Assembly (NCBI GenBank): GCA_963643225.1
Contig: CAVIIX010000001.1
Location: 124,001-188,000 of the forward strand
Reading direction: 5' to 3'
Length of the DNA stretch: 64,000 nucleotides
Source: UBA1258 sp963643225
Lineage (GTDB): Bacteria > Bacillota > Clostridia > Lachnospirales > Lachnospiraceae
Positions within the stretch are counted from its first letter, which is position 1. Every line of letters starts with the position of its first letter. The position numbers and the translations under genes were made by a program. Of the stretch, positions 1 through 6,907 are shown piece by piece. The notes beneath the pieces are model-generated. The model searched no databases. It was not told where the DNA came from and saw only the letters and a list, made by a program, of their open reading frames with translations.

Positions 1-161
1 ATTCAATTGTAGAGGCCTGCAAGGCAGGGCCTTTTACTTCAAAAGAAGATTTTAAATCAAGAGCCCATGTATCCCAGACAATTGCAGATGACATGGCGGA
101 TTTGGGTATCTTAGGAGTCATTCCGGAAACAGACCAGATAAGTATTTTCGATATGTTGTAA
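1..161 (+). CDS. polC: DNA polymerase III PolC-type, C-terminal end (partial)
   Basis: Only the last 52 codons are in the window; the reading frame starts at base 3 and stops at TAA 159-161. The tail reads as the end of Gram-positive PolC: a SKEDFKSRAHVSQT helix-hairpin segment, then DLGILG, then PETDQISIFDML, which matches the usual 'PE(S/T)(N/D)QLSLF' ending of PolC. PolC is the replicative, error-correcting polymerase of Firmicutes. The frame is open to the window edge. Confidence rests on the C-terminal motif alone, because the polymerase and exonuclease domains lie outside. Confidence 0.8.
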   Translation, partial: SIVEACKAGPFTSKEDFKSRAHVSQTIADDMADLGILGVIPETDQISIFDML

Positions 162-200
162 ATTAATGCTTGCTTTTTTTTGTCACATACGATAATATAA

Positions 201-225
201 ACAAGTGCCTGCTATAGGCGCTTGT
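201..225 (+). terminator. Hairpin between polC and tRNA-Glu
   Basis: ACAAGTGCC (201-209) and GGCGCTTGT (217-225) can pair over 9 bp with one G-T wobble and a 7-nt loop. No T-tract follows, and the tRNA starts five bases later. It may end polC transcription weakly or act as a processing leader for the tRNA. A T8 run at 173-180 lies upstream without a clear stem of its own. Confidence 0.4.
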
Positions 226-229
226 ATAT

Positions 230-301
230 GGCTCGTTGGTCAAGCGGTTAAGACGCTGCCCTCTCACGGCAGAATCAGCGGTTCGATTCCGCTACGAGCT
301 G
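230..301 (+). tRNA. tRNA-Glu (anticodon CTC)
   Basis: The 72-nt cloverleaf folds by eye. The acceptor stem pairs GGCTCGT with ACGAGCT and the discriminator is G. The anticodon stem pairs CTGCC with GGCAG around the loop CTCTCAC, giving anticodon CTC (Glu, codon GAG). The T-arm contains GGTTCGATTCC. CCA is not encoded. It stands alone between polC and a terminator. Confidence 0.93.
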
Positions 302-312
302 TTTGAAATTAG

Positions 313-342
313 AGCGTTGCACAAATGTGTAACGCTTTTTTT
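313..342 (+). terminator. Rho-independent terminator of tRNA-Glu
   Basis: AGCGTTGCACA and TGTGTAACGCT form an 11-bp stem with one wobble pair, followed by seven T. It lies 12 bp after the tRNA. Confidence 0.9.
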
Positions 343-370
343 GTTTGATGGAGTGATAAGCAGCTTTCAT

Positions 371-400
371 GATTTTCTCGCTGCAGAGATTTAGAAAATC
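371..400. repeat. Inverted repeat upstream of the 458 gene
   Basis: GATTTTCT (371-378) and AGAAAATC (393-400) are exact inverted repeats around a 14-nt centre. It lies 58 bp before the start codon of the unrecognised gene and has no T-tract, so it could be an operator or a leader hairpin. No convincing promoter was identified next to it. Confidence 0.4.
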
Positions 401-457
401 TGCAATCGTATACAGGGTGTTAGCATGAATTGCTTATAAATTAATTCAGAGGGAAAA

Positions 458-928
458 ATGTACAAATCAGTCAATGAAATAGACCGTTTTTCGTTTGAAG
501 ACTGCGTGCTTACCGAAATTTCAAAAGCGGGGGACGGTCTTTTGCTTAGTGTGGAGGCTTTAATTGTTAAGGCTAACAATTCACAAAACGAAAATTTCAC
601 GGAAAGCTATGCAGGCCCTTCCTTAATCAGATTTGAAGGAGGAACAATTACTTCCATATATAAGGCAGGCTTTAAATATTACAATGCGGACGGTAAGCTT
701 ATAAAGGAAGTTAAGGACGAAGAAATATTAAAGCCTGAATGGGGAAGCTTATTAAAAAGCTTTGAAGGCAATTTTTTGCCGGCGCTTGAGAAAACCGACG
801 AGGGCTTTTTGCTGGAAATAGAAATGTCTGAAGAAGACGGAAACCTGGGAAATTCCTACTTGCTTAATGTTAAGTCTGAGAAGGTGTTTATTACCTGGGA
901 GCATTATATGAATAGAGTACAGAGATAA
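458..928 (+). CDS. Unrecognised 156-aa protein
   Basis: I do not recognise a family. The ATG has an SD (GAGGG) about 5 nt upstream, and a terminator follows directly, so this looks like a real one-gene unit. The product is acidic and apparently soluble, with no signal peptide, membrane segment or cysteine-rich motif. The sequence alternates short hydrophobic stretches with charged ones, for example LIRFEGGTITSIYKAGFKYYN and LLEIEMSEEDGNLGNSYLLNV, which suggests a mostly beta protein. It contains a single Cys near residue 16. No partner is implied by its neighbours, a tRNA and the VTC-domain cassette. Confidence 0.7.
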   Translation: MYKSVNEIDRFSFEDCVLTEISKAGDGLLLSVEALIVKANNSQNENFTESYAGPSLIRFEGGTITSIYKAGFKYYNADGKLIKEVKDEEILKPEWGSLLKSFEGNFLPALEKTDEGFLLEIEMSEEDGNLGNSYLLNVKSEKVFITWEHYMNRVQR

Positions 929-957
929 AAAGGATTCAGATTTTGAATCCTTTTTTT
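928..957 (+). terminator. Rho-independent terminator
   Basis: AAGGATTCA and TTGAATCC form a stem with a short loop, followed by a T7 run. It begins at the stop codon of the preceding gene. Confidence 0.88.
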
Positions 958-1033
958 CACATTTAAAACTAAGATTGCACACAACTTAGACACAATTAAC
1001 CCTTATAGTTATCCTTGTAAACTTCAATAACCA

Positions 1034-1054
1034 CCTGCGGTTTTAAGCCGCAGG
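1034..1054 (+). promoter_or_regulatory. Leader hairpin in front of the VTC-domain gene
   Basis: CCTGCGG (1034-1040) and CCGCAGG (1048-1054) are a perfect 7-bp GC-rich stem with a 7-nt loop. The SD GGAGG (1060-1064) lies five bases after the stem and the ATG is at 1069. The hairpin does not cover the SD, so it could stabilise the mRNA or bind a protein. No T-tract follows, so it is not a terminator. Confidence 0.5.
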
Positions 1055-1068
1055 GTGACGGAGGCAAA

Positions 1069-1857
1069 ATGGCGCAAAGCATTTTTAAAAGAGTCGAAGT
1101 TAAATATTTACTTACTAAAATACAGTACAACCAAATAAGAGAAAGACTTATACCCTACATGCAGGATGATGAATACGGCCTTTCAACAATTCAAAGCATT
1201 TATTACGATACAGAGAATTATGACATTATAAGGGATTCGCTGGAAAAGCCTGTATATAAAGAAAAATTAAGACTAAGAGCATACGGTACAGACATTACAG
1301 AGGACAAAAGGGTTTTTTTGGAGCTTAAGAAAAAATATGAAGGCGTCGTTTATAAAAGACGAATCACCCTTACTTATAAAGAGGCGATTGATTACATGGA
1401 AAAGGGAATTTACCCTAAGGAGGATTCGCAGATTTTAAGAGAGATTGATTATTTTATAAAATTTCACAATCCAACGAGACGTACCTTCATAGCTTATGAC
1501 AGAATTGCAATGTACGGAAAAGAAAATAAGGATATTCGAATCACCTTTGATAAAAGCCTTCGTACCATCTTTGACAAAGAAAACTTTAATGCTGAAAGAA
1601 AAGGTGAATACCTTTTAGAGCAAGGCGAACGCTTAATGGAAATTAAGGTGCCGGGCGCAATGCCTTTGTGGCTTGTAAACATTTTATCGGAATTAAAAAT
1701 TTATCCACATTCATTTCCAAAATACGGAACGGCCTGCAAGAAATTTATAGCCTATGAAGGCTTTGAAGAGGAAGAATGTTTATTGAAACCTGAAAACGAT
1801 TCAGAAAACGCATATCCTAAATTTGGAAGAGCATTATGTATTAAAAAATTTGCATAA
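1069..1857 (+). CDS. VTC-domain polyphosphate polymerase-like protein
   Basis: The 262-aa product has the tunnel-fold pattern of VTC/CYTH-type polyphosphate polymerases. FKRVEVKYLL lies at the N-terminus, basic and acidic strands KLRLRAYG and VFLELKKKYEGVVYKRR are near residues 65-100, and MEIKVPGAMPLWLV then YPHSFPKYGTACKKF come near 190-225. In yeast the homologous domain polymerises ATP gamma-phosphate into polyphosphate; the bacterial substrate here is not established. No signal or membrane segment is seen, so it is predicted cytosolic. The SD is a strong GGAGG. It heads a three-gene set with a DUF4956 membrane protein and a surface lipoprotein, an arrangement familiar from Clostridia, so the set probably works at the cell envelope. 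Assignment is firm at family level and open for reaction. Confidence 0.85.
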   Translation: MAQSIFKRVEVKYLLTKIQYNQIRERLIPYMQDDEYGLSTIQSIYYDTENYDIIRDSLEKPVYKEKLRLRAYGTDITEDKRVFLELKKKYEGVVYKRRITLTYKEAIDYMEKGIYPKEDSQILREIDYFIKFHNPTRRTFIAYDRIAMYGKENKDIRITFDKSLRTIFDKENFNAERKGEYLLEQGERLMEIKVPGAMPLWLVNILSELKIYPHSFPKYGTACKKFIAYEGFEEEECLLKPENDSENAYPKFGRALCIKKFA

Positions 1858-1979
1858 ACAAAGCAGAAACCTGCTTTTAATTACTGCACGCAGGATTCTA
1901 GTATGCCTTTAAAGACAGCTGCCTATTCGAATCCGTCCGCATTAAGTTTAAATATTTAAAAGGAAAGAAGGAAAAAATT

Positions 1980-2666
1980 ATGTTAGAAAGTATTTTATTG
2001 GAATCAGGATCATCAACTTTAAGCCTTTCGCTGTCAGGAATGCTTATCTGCAGCCTTGTATCAATAGTTTTAGGTATTGCAATTGCAGCCTGCTATATGC
2101 TGTGTAGTGAAAAATATTCAAAGAATTTTGTTATCACCCTTGCTGTTTTACCTGTTTTAGTACAGGCAGTTATTATGATGGTAAACGGCAATTTAGGTAC
2201 AGGAGTTGCCATTGTAGGTGCATTCAGCCTGGTACGTTTTCGCTCCGTACCAGGTAACTCCAAGGAAATCGGCACAGTTTTCTTTTCAATGGCAGTAGGC
2301 CTTGCAACAGGTATGGGCTACATTGGCTATGCAGCAATCTTTACCTTAATCGTAGCTATAGTATTTATTCTTCTTACAAAGCTTGATTTTGGAAGCAAAA
2401 ATGAAGTAAATAAGCAGTTAAAAATTACAATTCCTGAAAATCTCAATTACATCGGTTTATTTGATGACATTTTTGAAAAATATTTAACCCAAACCAGACT
2501 TGACAGGGTTAAGACCACAAATCTTGGCTCCATGTTTGAATTAACCTATCTTGTAAAACTTAAGGATGAAGCAAAGGAAAAGGAAATGATTGATGAAATC
2601 CGTACCCGTAACGGTAATTTAACGGTTTTGTGCGGAAGAGTTTCAACACCTGTTGAAGAATTATAA
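1980..2666 (+). CDS. DUF4956 family membrane protein
   Basis: The 228-aa protein has about four membrane segments in its first 140 residues (CSLVSIVLGIAIAACYML, the following ITLAVLPVLVQAVIMMV, a segment near residues 95-115, and FTLIVAIVFILL). A soluble alpha/beta domain of about 85 residues follows. The loop GAFSLVRFRSVPGNSKEIG is the conserved signature of DUF4956. The C-terminal domain resembles a small ferredoxin-like fold. DUF4956 proteins usually sit beside a VTC-domain protein, as here (122 bp after it), and are thought to act with it at the membrane; the activity is unknown. An SD-like GGAAAG/GAAGG lies before the ATG. Confidence 0.85.
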   Translation: MLESILLESGSSTLSLSLSGMLICSLVSIVLGIAIAACYMLCSEKYSKNFVITLAVLPVLVQAVIMMVNGNLGTGVAIVGAFSLVRFRSVPGNSKEIGTVFFSMAVGLATGMGYIGYAAIFTLIVAIVFILLTKLDFGSKNEVNKQLKITIPENLNYIGLFDDIFEKYLTQTRLDRVKTTNLGSMFELTYLVKLKDEAKEKEMIDEIRTRNGNLTVLCGRVSTPVEEL

Positions 2667-2690
2667 TGTAAAAAATAGAGGTGGAATAAT

Positions 2691-4508
2691 ATGAAAAAAA
2701 TTATTGCAATTATGCTTGGTATCTGCTTATGTTTTTCTTTTGCAGGCTGCTCAAACGATGAAACGGTTACAGTTTCAAAAAGCTTTATAGAGTCAAATGA
2801 GCAATCGGAATCAACTGAAGGTGAAGGCGCTGTTACAGAGTCTGAAGTAGCCGTAGAATATAAGGATTCAGATATTTATTTTGAGTATACAACCGATGAA
2901 TATTCGGTAATTACCTTTAACGGCACAACGGCTACGGCTACTGGGCTTGGTGTAAAGGTAAGTGATGAAAACGTGACAATTACGGAAAAAGGCGTATATG
3001 TACTGGAAGGATTCTTTAAGGGCACCTTAAACATAGATCTTGGTGAGGAAGATAAAAAGGTATATTTAGTATTAAATAACGTAACAATTGAGGGAACTGA
3101 CGGCCCGGCAATTTATGAAACAAATGCAGATAAGGTGATAATAATGTTACCTGAAGGTACTGTTAATAATTTAAGCGATGCAGCTGTATATTCTGATACT
3201 TCAGAGGATGCTCCCACAGGCGCTTTATACTGTCAGGATTCCTTAACAATAAACGGCATCGGTACCTTAAACGTAACAGGCAACAACAATGACGGTATTG
3301 TATCTAAAGACAATTTAAAGATTATGAGCGGCACTATTAATATAGAAACCGTTGATGACGGTATTGTGGGAAGAGACTTACTTGCAATTAAGGACGGCGC
3401 TATTACGATTAATGCTGCAGGCCACGCCATTAAGACTACTAATGACGAGGATGATGAAAAGGGTAACGCTTTAATAGAAGGCGGCACCTTTAGCATTACT
3501 TCCGGTGTAGACGGTATCAACGTAGTAAACGTACTTGAAATTAAAAATGCCGTTATGACAATTTCTTCAGGAGATGACGGTATTCATGCAGACGATACCC
3601 TAATCATTAATTCAGGAGTTATTGATATTACAAAATCCTATGAAGGCCTGGAAGCGGTTTTAATTTATATTAATGACGGTACTATAAATATTGTTGCTTC
3701 AGATGATGGTATTAACGCAAACGGCGGTAACGACGGCTCAGGCTTTATGGGTATGTTTTCAAAGGATTCCTTCTCTTCATCATCAGCTTCAGACAATTAT
3801 TCCTGTATTTACATTAACGGAGGCTCTGTCTACGTAAATGCAGACGGCGATGGCATTGACTCAAACGGTGATATTAAAATGACAGGCGGCTACGTATTTG
3901 TAAGCGGCCCCGACAATGACGGCAATAATGCAACAGACTATCAGGATACCTTTTTGATGAACGGCGGCTTAATTATCGCAACCGGTACTATGGGAATGTA
4001 TCAGTCAATTTCTTCTAGCTCTGAATGCTATGCAATTGATTATTTTTCCGATTCATACATTTCAGAAAATACCGAATGTGCGCTTTATGACAAAGATACG
4101 CAGGTATTAAGCTTTACCAATTTAAAGAGAGCCAATGCGATTTTAATTGCAGGTGATGCTTTGGAAAACGAAAAGGAATACACCCTTGTAATCGGTTCTG
4201 AAGCCGTAGCCGTTACAGCCGGTGAAGGCTCTTTAAACGGAATTAGCATGGGCGGCATAAGAAACGATGACAAAACAGCACCCAAAATGCCAGACGGTAC
4301 AGCTCCAAAAATGCCAGAAGGCACGGAAAACATGACGCCTCCTGAAGGCATGGAAATACCAGAAGGCATGGAAAACATGACGCCTCCTGAAGGCATGGAA
4401 ATGCCAGAAGGCATGGAAAACATGACGCCTCCTGAAGGCATGGAAATGCCAGAAGGCATGGAAAGCATGACACCTCCTGCTGACATGGAAAAACAAGACG
4501 GAATGTAG
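2691..4508 (+). CDS. Beta-helical carbohydrate-binding lipoprotein with Met-rich tail
   Basis: The 605-aa product starts with a lipoprotein signal peptide (hydrophobic core LGICLCFSF, lipobox FAGC), so it should be lipid-anchored outside the membrane. Residues about 50-500 are built from repeating short strands with 'DGI', 'GDGID', 'SGDDGIHAD' and 'INGG' turns, typical of the right-handed beta-helix of the Cthe_2159-like carbohydrate-binding family (formerly DUF4353). The characterised homologue binds cellulose and acidic polysaccharide. The Asp-rich turns could bind calcium. The last about 75 residues are unrelated: repeats of MTPPEGMEMPEGMEN (unit 45 bp). It is the third gene after the VTC and DUF4956 genes, 24 bp downstream with SD GAGGTGG, so probably one operon. 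Ligand unknown. Confidence 0.85.
   Translation: MKKIIAIMLGICLCFSFAGCSNDETVTVSKSFIESNEQSESTEGEGAVTESEVAVEYKDSDIYFEYTTDEYSVITFNGTTATATGLGVKVSDENVTITEKGVYVLEGFFKGTLNIDLGEEDKKVYLVLNNVTIEGTDGPAIYETNADKVIIMLPEGTVNNLSDAAVYSDTSEDAPTGALYCQDSLTINGIGTLNVTGNNNDGIVSKDNLKIMSGTINIETVDDGIVGRDLLAIKDGAITINAAGHAIKTTNDEDDEKGNALIEGGTFSITSGVDGINVVNVLEIKNAVMTISSGDDGIHADDTLIINSGVIDITKSYEGLEAVLIYINDGTINIVASDDGINANGGNDGSGFMGMFSKDSFSSSSASDNYSCIYINGGSVYVNADGDGIDSNGDIKMTGGYVFVSGPDNDGNNATDYQDTFLMNGGLIIATGTMGMYQSISSSSECYAIDYFSDSYISENTECALYDKDTQVLSFTNLKRANAILIAGDALENEKEYTLVIGSEAVAVTAGEGSLNGISMGGIRNDDKTAPKMPDGTAPKMPEGTENMTPPEGMEIPEGMENMTPPEGMEMPEGMENMTPPEGMEMPEGMESMTPPADMEKQDGM
4331..4487 (+). repeat. 45-bp in-frame tandem repeat
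   Basis: Copies start with CATGACGCCT at 4331, 4376 and 4421, and a diverged copy starts CATGACACCT at 4466; the period is exactly 45 bp (15 codons). Each encodes M-T-P-P-E-G-M-E-(M/I)-P-E-G-M-E-N. Shorter related units (PKMPDGT, PKMPEGT) lie just upstream at about 4273-4325. The near-identity of copies at DNA level points to recent slippage or unequal crossover. Confidence 0.95.
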
Positions 4509-4547
4509 AATATGACTATTCCTGATAATTCTGCCAATTTTTAAAAA

Positions 4548-4578
4548 TTGACTTGCATTTTATTTTGCAAAGTGCTAT
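4548..4578 (+). promoter_or_regulatory. Likely promoter of the rimP-nusA operon
   Basis: A TTGACT -35 (4548-4553) is followed by TGCTAT (4573-4578) at 19 bp, slightly long. The -35 lies in the right half of a 16-bp palindrome CAATTTTTAAAAATTG (4535-4550), and a second dyad TTGCA...TGCAA fills the spacer. The palindrome might be the remnant terminator of the preceding cassette or an operator. The -10 choice is uncertain. Confidence 0.5.
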
Positions 4579-4606
4579 GTTGGTAAAGTAATACAGATGT
4601 AGATTT

Positions 4607-4634
4607 AAGAGTGGACTTGAAAGAGCCCACTCTT
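4607..4634 (+). promoter_or_regulatory. rimP leader hairpin (possible attenuator)
   Basis: AAGAGTGG (4607-4614) and CCACTCTT (4627-4634) form a perfect 8-bp stem with a 12-nt loop, 25 bp before the rimP start. A hairpin of this 'AGAGTGG...CCACTCT' type is common in front of rimP in Firmicutes. It is terminator-like, but here the following tract is ATTACGTTT rather than a T-run, so attenuation would be weak. It could serve NusA feedback control; that is inference. Confidence 0.6.
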
Positions 4635-4658
4635 ATTACGTTTATCAAAGAGGTGCTT

Positions 4659-5123
4659 ATGAGCAAAAGAGAAACCATTGAAGAAAAGGCTATCGAATTA
4701 CTAAAGCCTATATGCAGTGATAACGGCGTTGAAATTTACGATGTTGAATATGTAAATGAAGCCGGCGAATGGTATTTAAGAGCCTACATAGATAAGGAAG
4801 GCGGCGTTACCATTGATGACTGCGAGGCAGTTTCAAGAGCTTTTTCAGACAGGCTTGATGAGGACGATTTTATAAAGGATGCCTATTTTCTTGAGGTTTC
4901 AAGCCCCGGGCTTGGCAGAACCTTAAAAAAGGATTCACATTTACAGAAAAGCATAGGGAAAGAGGTAGAAATAAAAACCTTTAAGTCTATCAACAAAAGG
5001 AAGGAATTCAATGGTATTCTCAAAGGCTTTACTGCCGACACCATCACCCTTGAGACTGATAAAAAAGATTTAGAATTTAAAAGAACCGAAATAGCATTAA
5101 TCAAATTAGCACTTGATTTTTAA
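4659..5123 (+). CDS. rimP: Ribosome maturation factor RimP
   Basis: RimP is needed for maturation of the 30S subunit. The 154-aa product has the family marks: YDVEYVNE.GEWYLRAYID near residues 30-50, ISR-type motif DDCEAVSRAFSDRLDE, and EVSSPGLGRTLKK near 88-100. A longer frame runs upstream to 4611, but the ATG at 4659 has an SD (AGAGG, 5-nt spacing) and gives the usual family length, and the upstream extension runs through the leader hairpin. It is the first gene of the rimP-nusA-rnpM-ylxQ-infB operon, 21 bp before nusA. Confidence 0.95.
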   Translation: MSKRETIEEKAIELLKPICSDNGVEIYDVEYVNEAGEWYLRAYIDKEGGVTIDDCEAVSRAFSDRLDEDDFIKDAYFLEVSSPGLGRTLKKDSHLQKSIGKEVEIKTFKSINKRKEFNGILKGFTADTITLETDKKDLEFKRTEIALIKLALDF

Positions 5124-5144
5124 TTACGAAAGGAAAAGAAAACA

Positions 5145-6311
5145 ATGAACAAGGAATTAATGGAAGCGCTGGATTTACTCGAGAAGGAGAAGCAGATTAG
5201 CCGTGACGTATTATTCGAAGCTATCGAAAATTCACTTATCACGGCATGTAAGAATCACTTTGGAAAGTCTGATAATGTTAAGGTTGAAATCAACCGTGAC
5301 ACCTGCGACTTCGTCTGCTATGCAGAAAAGGAAGTTGTTGAAGAGGTAGAAGATCCGGTTTTACAGATTTCTTTAGAGGATGCCAGGAAGCTTAAGGCAA
5401 AATATAAGGTAGGCGATGTAGTAAGAGTTGACATTAAGTCAAAGGAATTCGGACGTATCGCTGCCCAGAATGCAAGAAACGTTATCACCCAGAAGATAAG
5501 AGAAGAAGAAAGAAGCGTTGTTTACAACATTTATTATGAAAAGGAAAAGGATGTTGTAACAGGTATCGTACAAAGATATGTAGGCAAAAACATTTCCATC
5601 GACCTTGGTAAGGCTGATGCTATTTTATCTGAATCAGAGCAGGTAAAGGGTGAAGTATTCAGACCTACGGAAAGAATCAAATTATACATTCTTGAAGTAA
5701 AGAATACCTCAAAGGGCCCAAGAATTTTAGTTTCCCGTACACATCCAGAGCTTGTTAAGAGATTATTTGAATCAGAGGTAACTGAAATTAAGGATGGTAC
5801 AGTTGAAATTAAGTCAATTGCAAGAGAAGCCGGTTCACGTACCAAGATTGCCGTTTGGTCCAATAACCCAAACGTAGATGCAGTAGGTGCCTGCGTAGGT
5901 ATGAACGGTGCAAGAGTAAATGCAATTGTTGAAGAACTACGAGGCGAAAAGATTGACGTTGTTAACTGGGATGAAAACCCCGGTAACCTAATCCAGAACG
6001 CTTTATCACCTGCCAAGATTGTTAACGTATTTGCAGATCCTGAAGAAAGAACCGCCAAGGTTGTAGTTCCTGACTACCAGTTATCCCTTGCAATCGGTAA
6101 GGAGGGTCAGAACGCCCGTCTTGCAGCACGTCTTACAGGCTACAAGATCGACATTAAGTCAGAAACCCAGGCTAAGGATGCATACGGCTTCAGACTTGAA
6201 GACTATCTTGATGATGAAGACTATGACGAATACGAAGATTATGCTGAAGATGAATATGCCGAAGGCGAATTCGAGGCTGAAGCAGCAAATGAGGCTGACG
6301 GAGAAGCTTAA
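5145..6311 (+). CDS. nusA: Transcription elongation/termination factor NusA
   Basis: NusA binds RNA polymerase and RNA and modulates pausing, termination and antitermination. The 388-aa protein has the NusA N-terminal domain (MNKELMEALDLLEKEKQIS), an S1 domain around residues 135-200 (VVTGIVQRYVGKNISIDLG), and two KH domains around 225-345 (VGACVGMNGARVNAIVEEL and LAIGKEGQNARLAARLTG). It ends in a very acidic tail of about 40 residues (YDEYEDYAEDEYAEGEFE) that replaces the C-terminal repeats of Proteobacteria. SD GAAAGGAAAAG precedes the ATG. It sits in the normal place between rimP and rnpM, three bases before the latter. Confidence 0.97.
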   Translation: MNKELMEALDLLEKEKQISRDVLFEAIENSLITACKNHFGKSDNVKVEINRDTCDFVCYAEKEVVEEVEDPVLQISLEDARKLKAKYKVGDVVRVDIKSKEFGRIAAQNARNVITQKIREEERSVVYNIYYEKEKDVVTGIVQRYVGKNISIDLGKADAILSESEQVKGEVFRPTERIKLYILEVKNTSKGPRILVSRTHPELVKRLFESEVTEIKDGTVEIKSIAREAGSRTKIAVWSNNPNVDAVGACVGMNGARVNAIVEELRGEKIDVVNWDENPGNLIQNALSPAKIVNVFADPEERTAKVVVPDYQLSLAIGKEGQNARLAARLTGYKIDIKSETQAKDAYGFRLEDYLDDEDYDEYEDYAEDEYAEGEFEAEAANEADGEA

Positions 6312-6314
6312 TCA

Positions 6315-6581
6315 ATGGATAAAAAAACACCAATACGTAAATGTGTCGGGTGCGGAGTGCAGAAGGACAAACGTGAATTTATAAGGGTTGTCCGCACTGT
6401 AGATGACGACATTACCATAGATTTTAAAGGAAAAATGAATGGAAGAGGTGCTTACCTTTGTAAAAACCCTGACTGCCTTGTAAAGGCAGGTAAGAACAAA
6501 GGGCTGGAACGTGCCTTTAAATTGAATATTCCGGACAGTGTTATTTCAAAATTAAAAGAGGAGCTTGAAATTGCAGAATAA
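6315..6581 (+). CDS. rnpM: YlxR family RNA-binding protein (RnpM)
   Basis: The 88-aa product has the YlxR signature: RKCVGCGVQKDKREFIRVVR at residues 7-26, then GRGAYLCKNPDCLVKAGK with a second cysteine pair. Its B. subtilis homologue, RnpM, binds and modulates RNase P. It lies between nusA (3-bp gap) and ylxQ, whose start overlaps its end by 11 bp, so translation is probably coupled. Family assignment is firm; the RNase P role is taken from the homologue. Confidence 0.9.
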   Translation: MDKKTPIRKCVGCGVQKDKREFIRVVRTVDDDITIDFKGKMNGRGAYLCKNPDCLVKAGKNKGLERAFKLNIPDSVISKLKEELEIAE

Positions 6582-6903
6582 TAAGGCTTTATCGTTGCTA
6601 GGACTTTGCATGAAGGCCGGCAAGGTAAAAAGCGGTGCGTTTGCTGCAACAGATGCCATAAAATCCTTTAAGGCATGCTTTGTAATAATTGCGGCGGATG
6701 CATCCAACAATTCAAAAAAAGAATTTACCAATATGTGTTCTTTCTACGAAGTACCGTATTGGATATACAGCGACAAAGAAAACTTAGGTCGCGCAATAGG
6801 TAAGGAAGAAAGAACGGTAGTGGCCGTCTGTGATGAAGGCTTTGCTTCTTCTTTTGAAAAAATCCGGAGTCAGCTTGAGAGTAGCGGAAAGGTGAGTGAA
6901 TAG
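6571..6903 (+). CDS. ylxQ: YlxQ, L7Ae/L30e-family K-turn RNA-binding protein
   Basis: The 110-aa product is an L7Ae-family protein that binds kink-turn RNA. The opening NNKALSLLGLCMKAGKVKSG is the hallmark of YlxQ, and KACFVIIAADASNNSKKEF follows. No ATG is available: the choice is TTG 6565 or TTG 6571. The SD AGGAG (6558-6562) is 8 nt from 6571 but only 2 nt from 6565, and 6571 gives the family's normal start, so I take 6571. The gene overlaps rnpM and lies 4 bp before infB. Confidence 0.88.
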   Translation: MQNNKALSLLGLCMKAGKVKSGAFAATDAIKSFKACFVIIAADASNNSKKEFTNMCSFYEVPYWIYSDKENLGRAIGKEERTVVAVCDEGFASSFEKIRSQLESSGKVSE

Positions 6904-6907
6904 ATAA

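Noticed and set aside
4331..4487. Regular repeats that could suggest a CRISPR array
   Set aside because: The 45-bp units are contiguous, in frame with the lipoprotein and have no variable spacers; no cas genes are near.
4085..4537. Three overlapping minus-strand open frames of 76-150 codons
   Set aside because: They are mirror frames of the 45-bp repeat in the lipoprotein gene, give low-complexity peptides and lack SD sequences.
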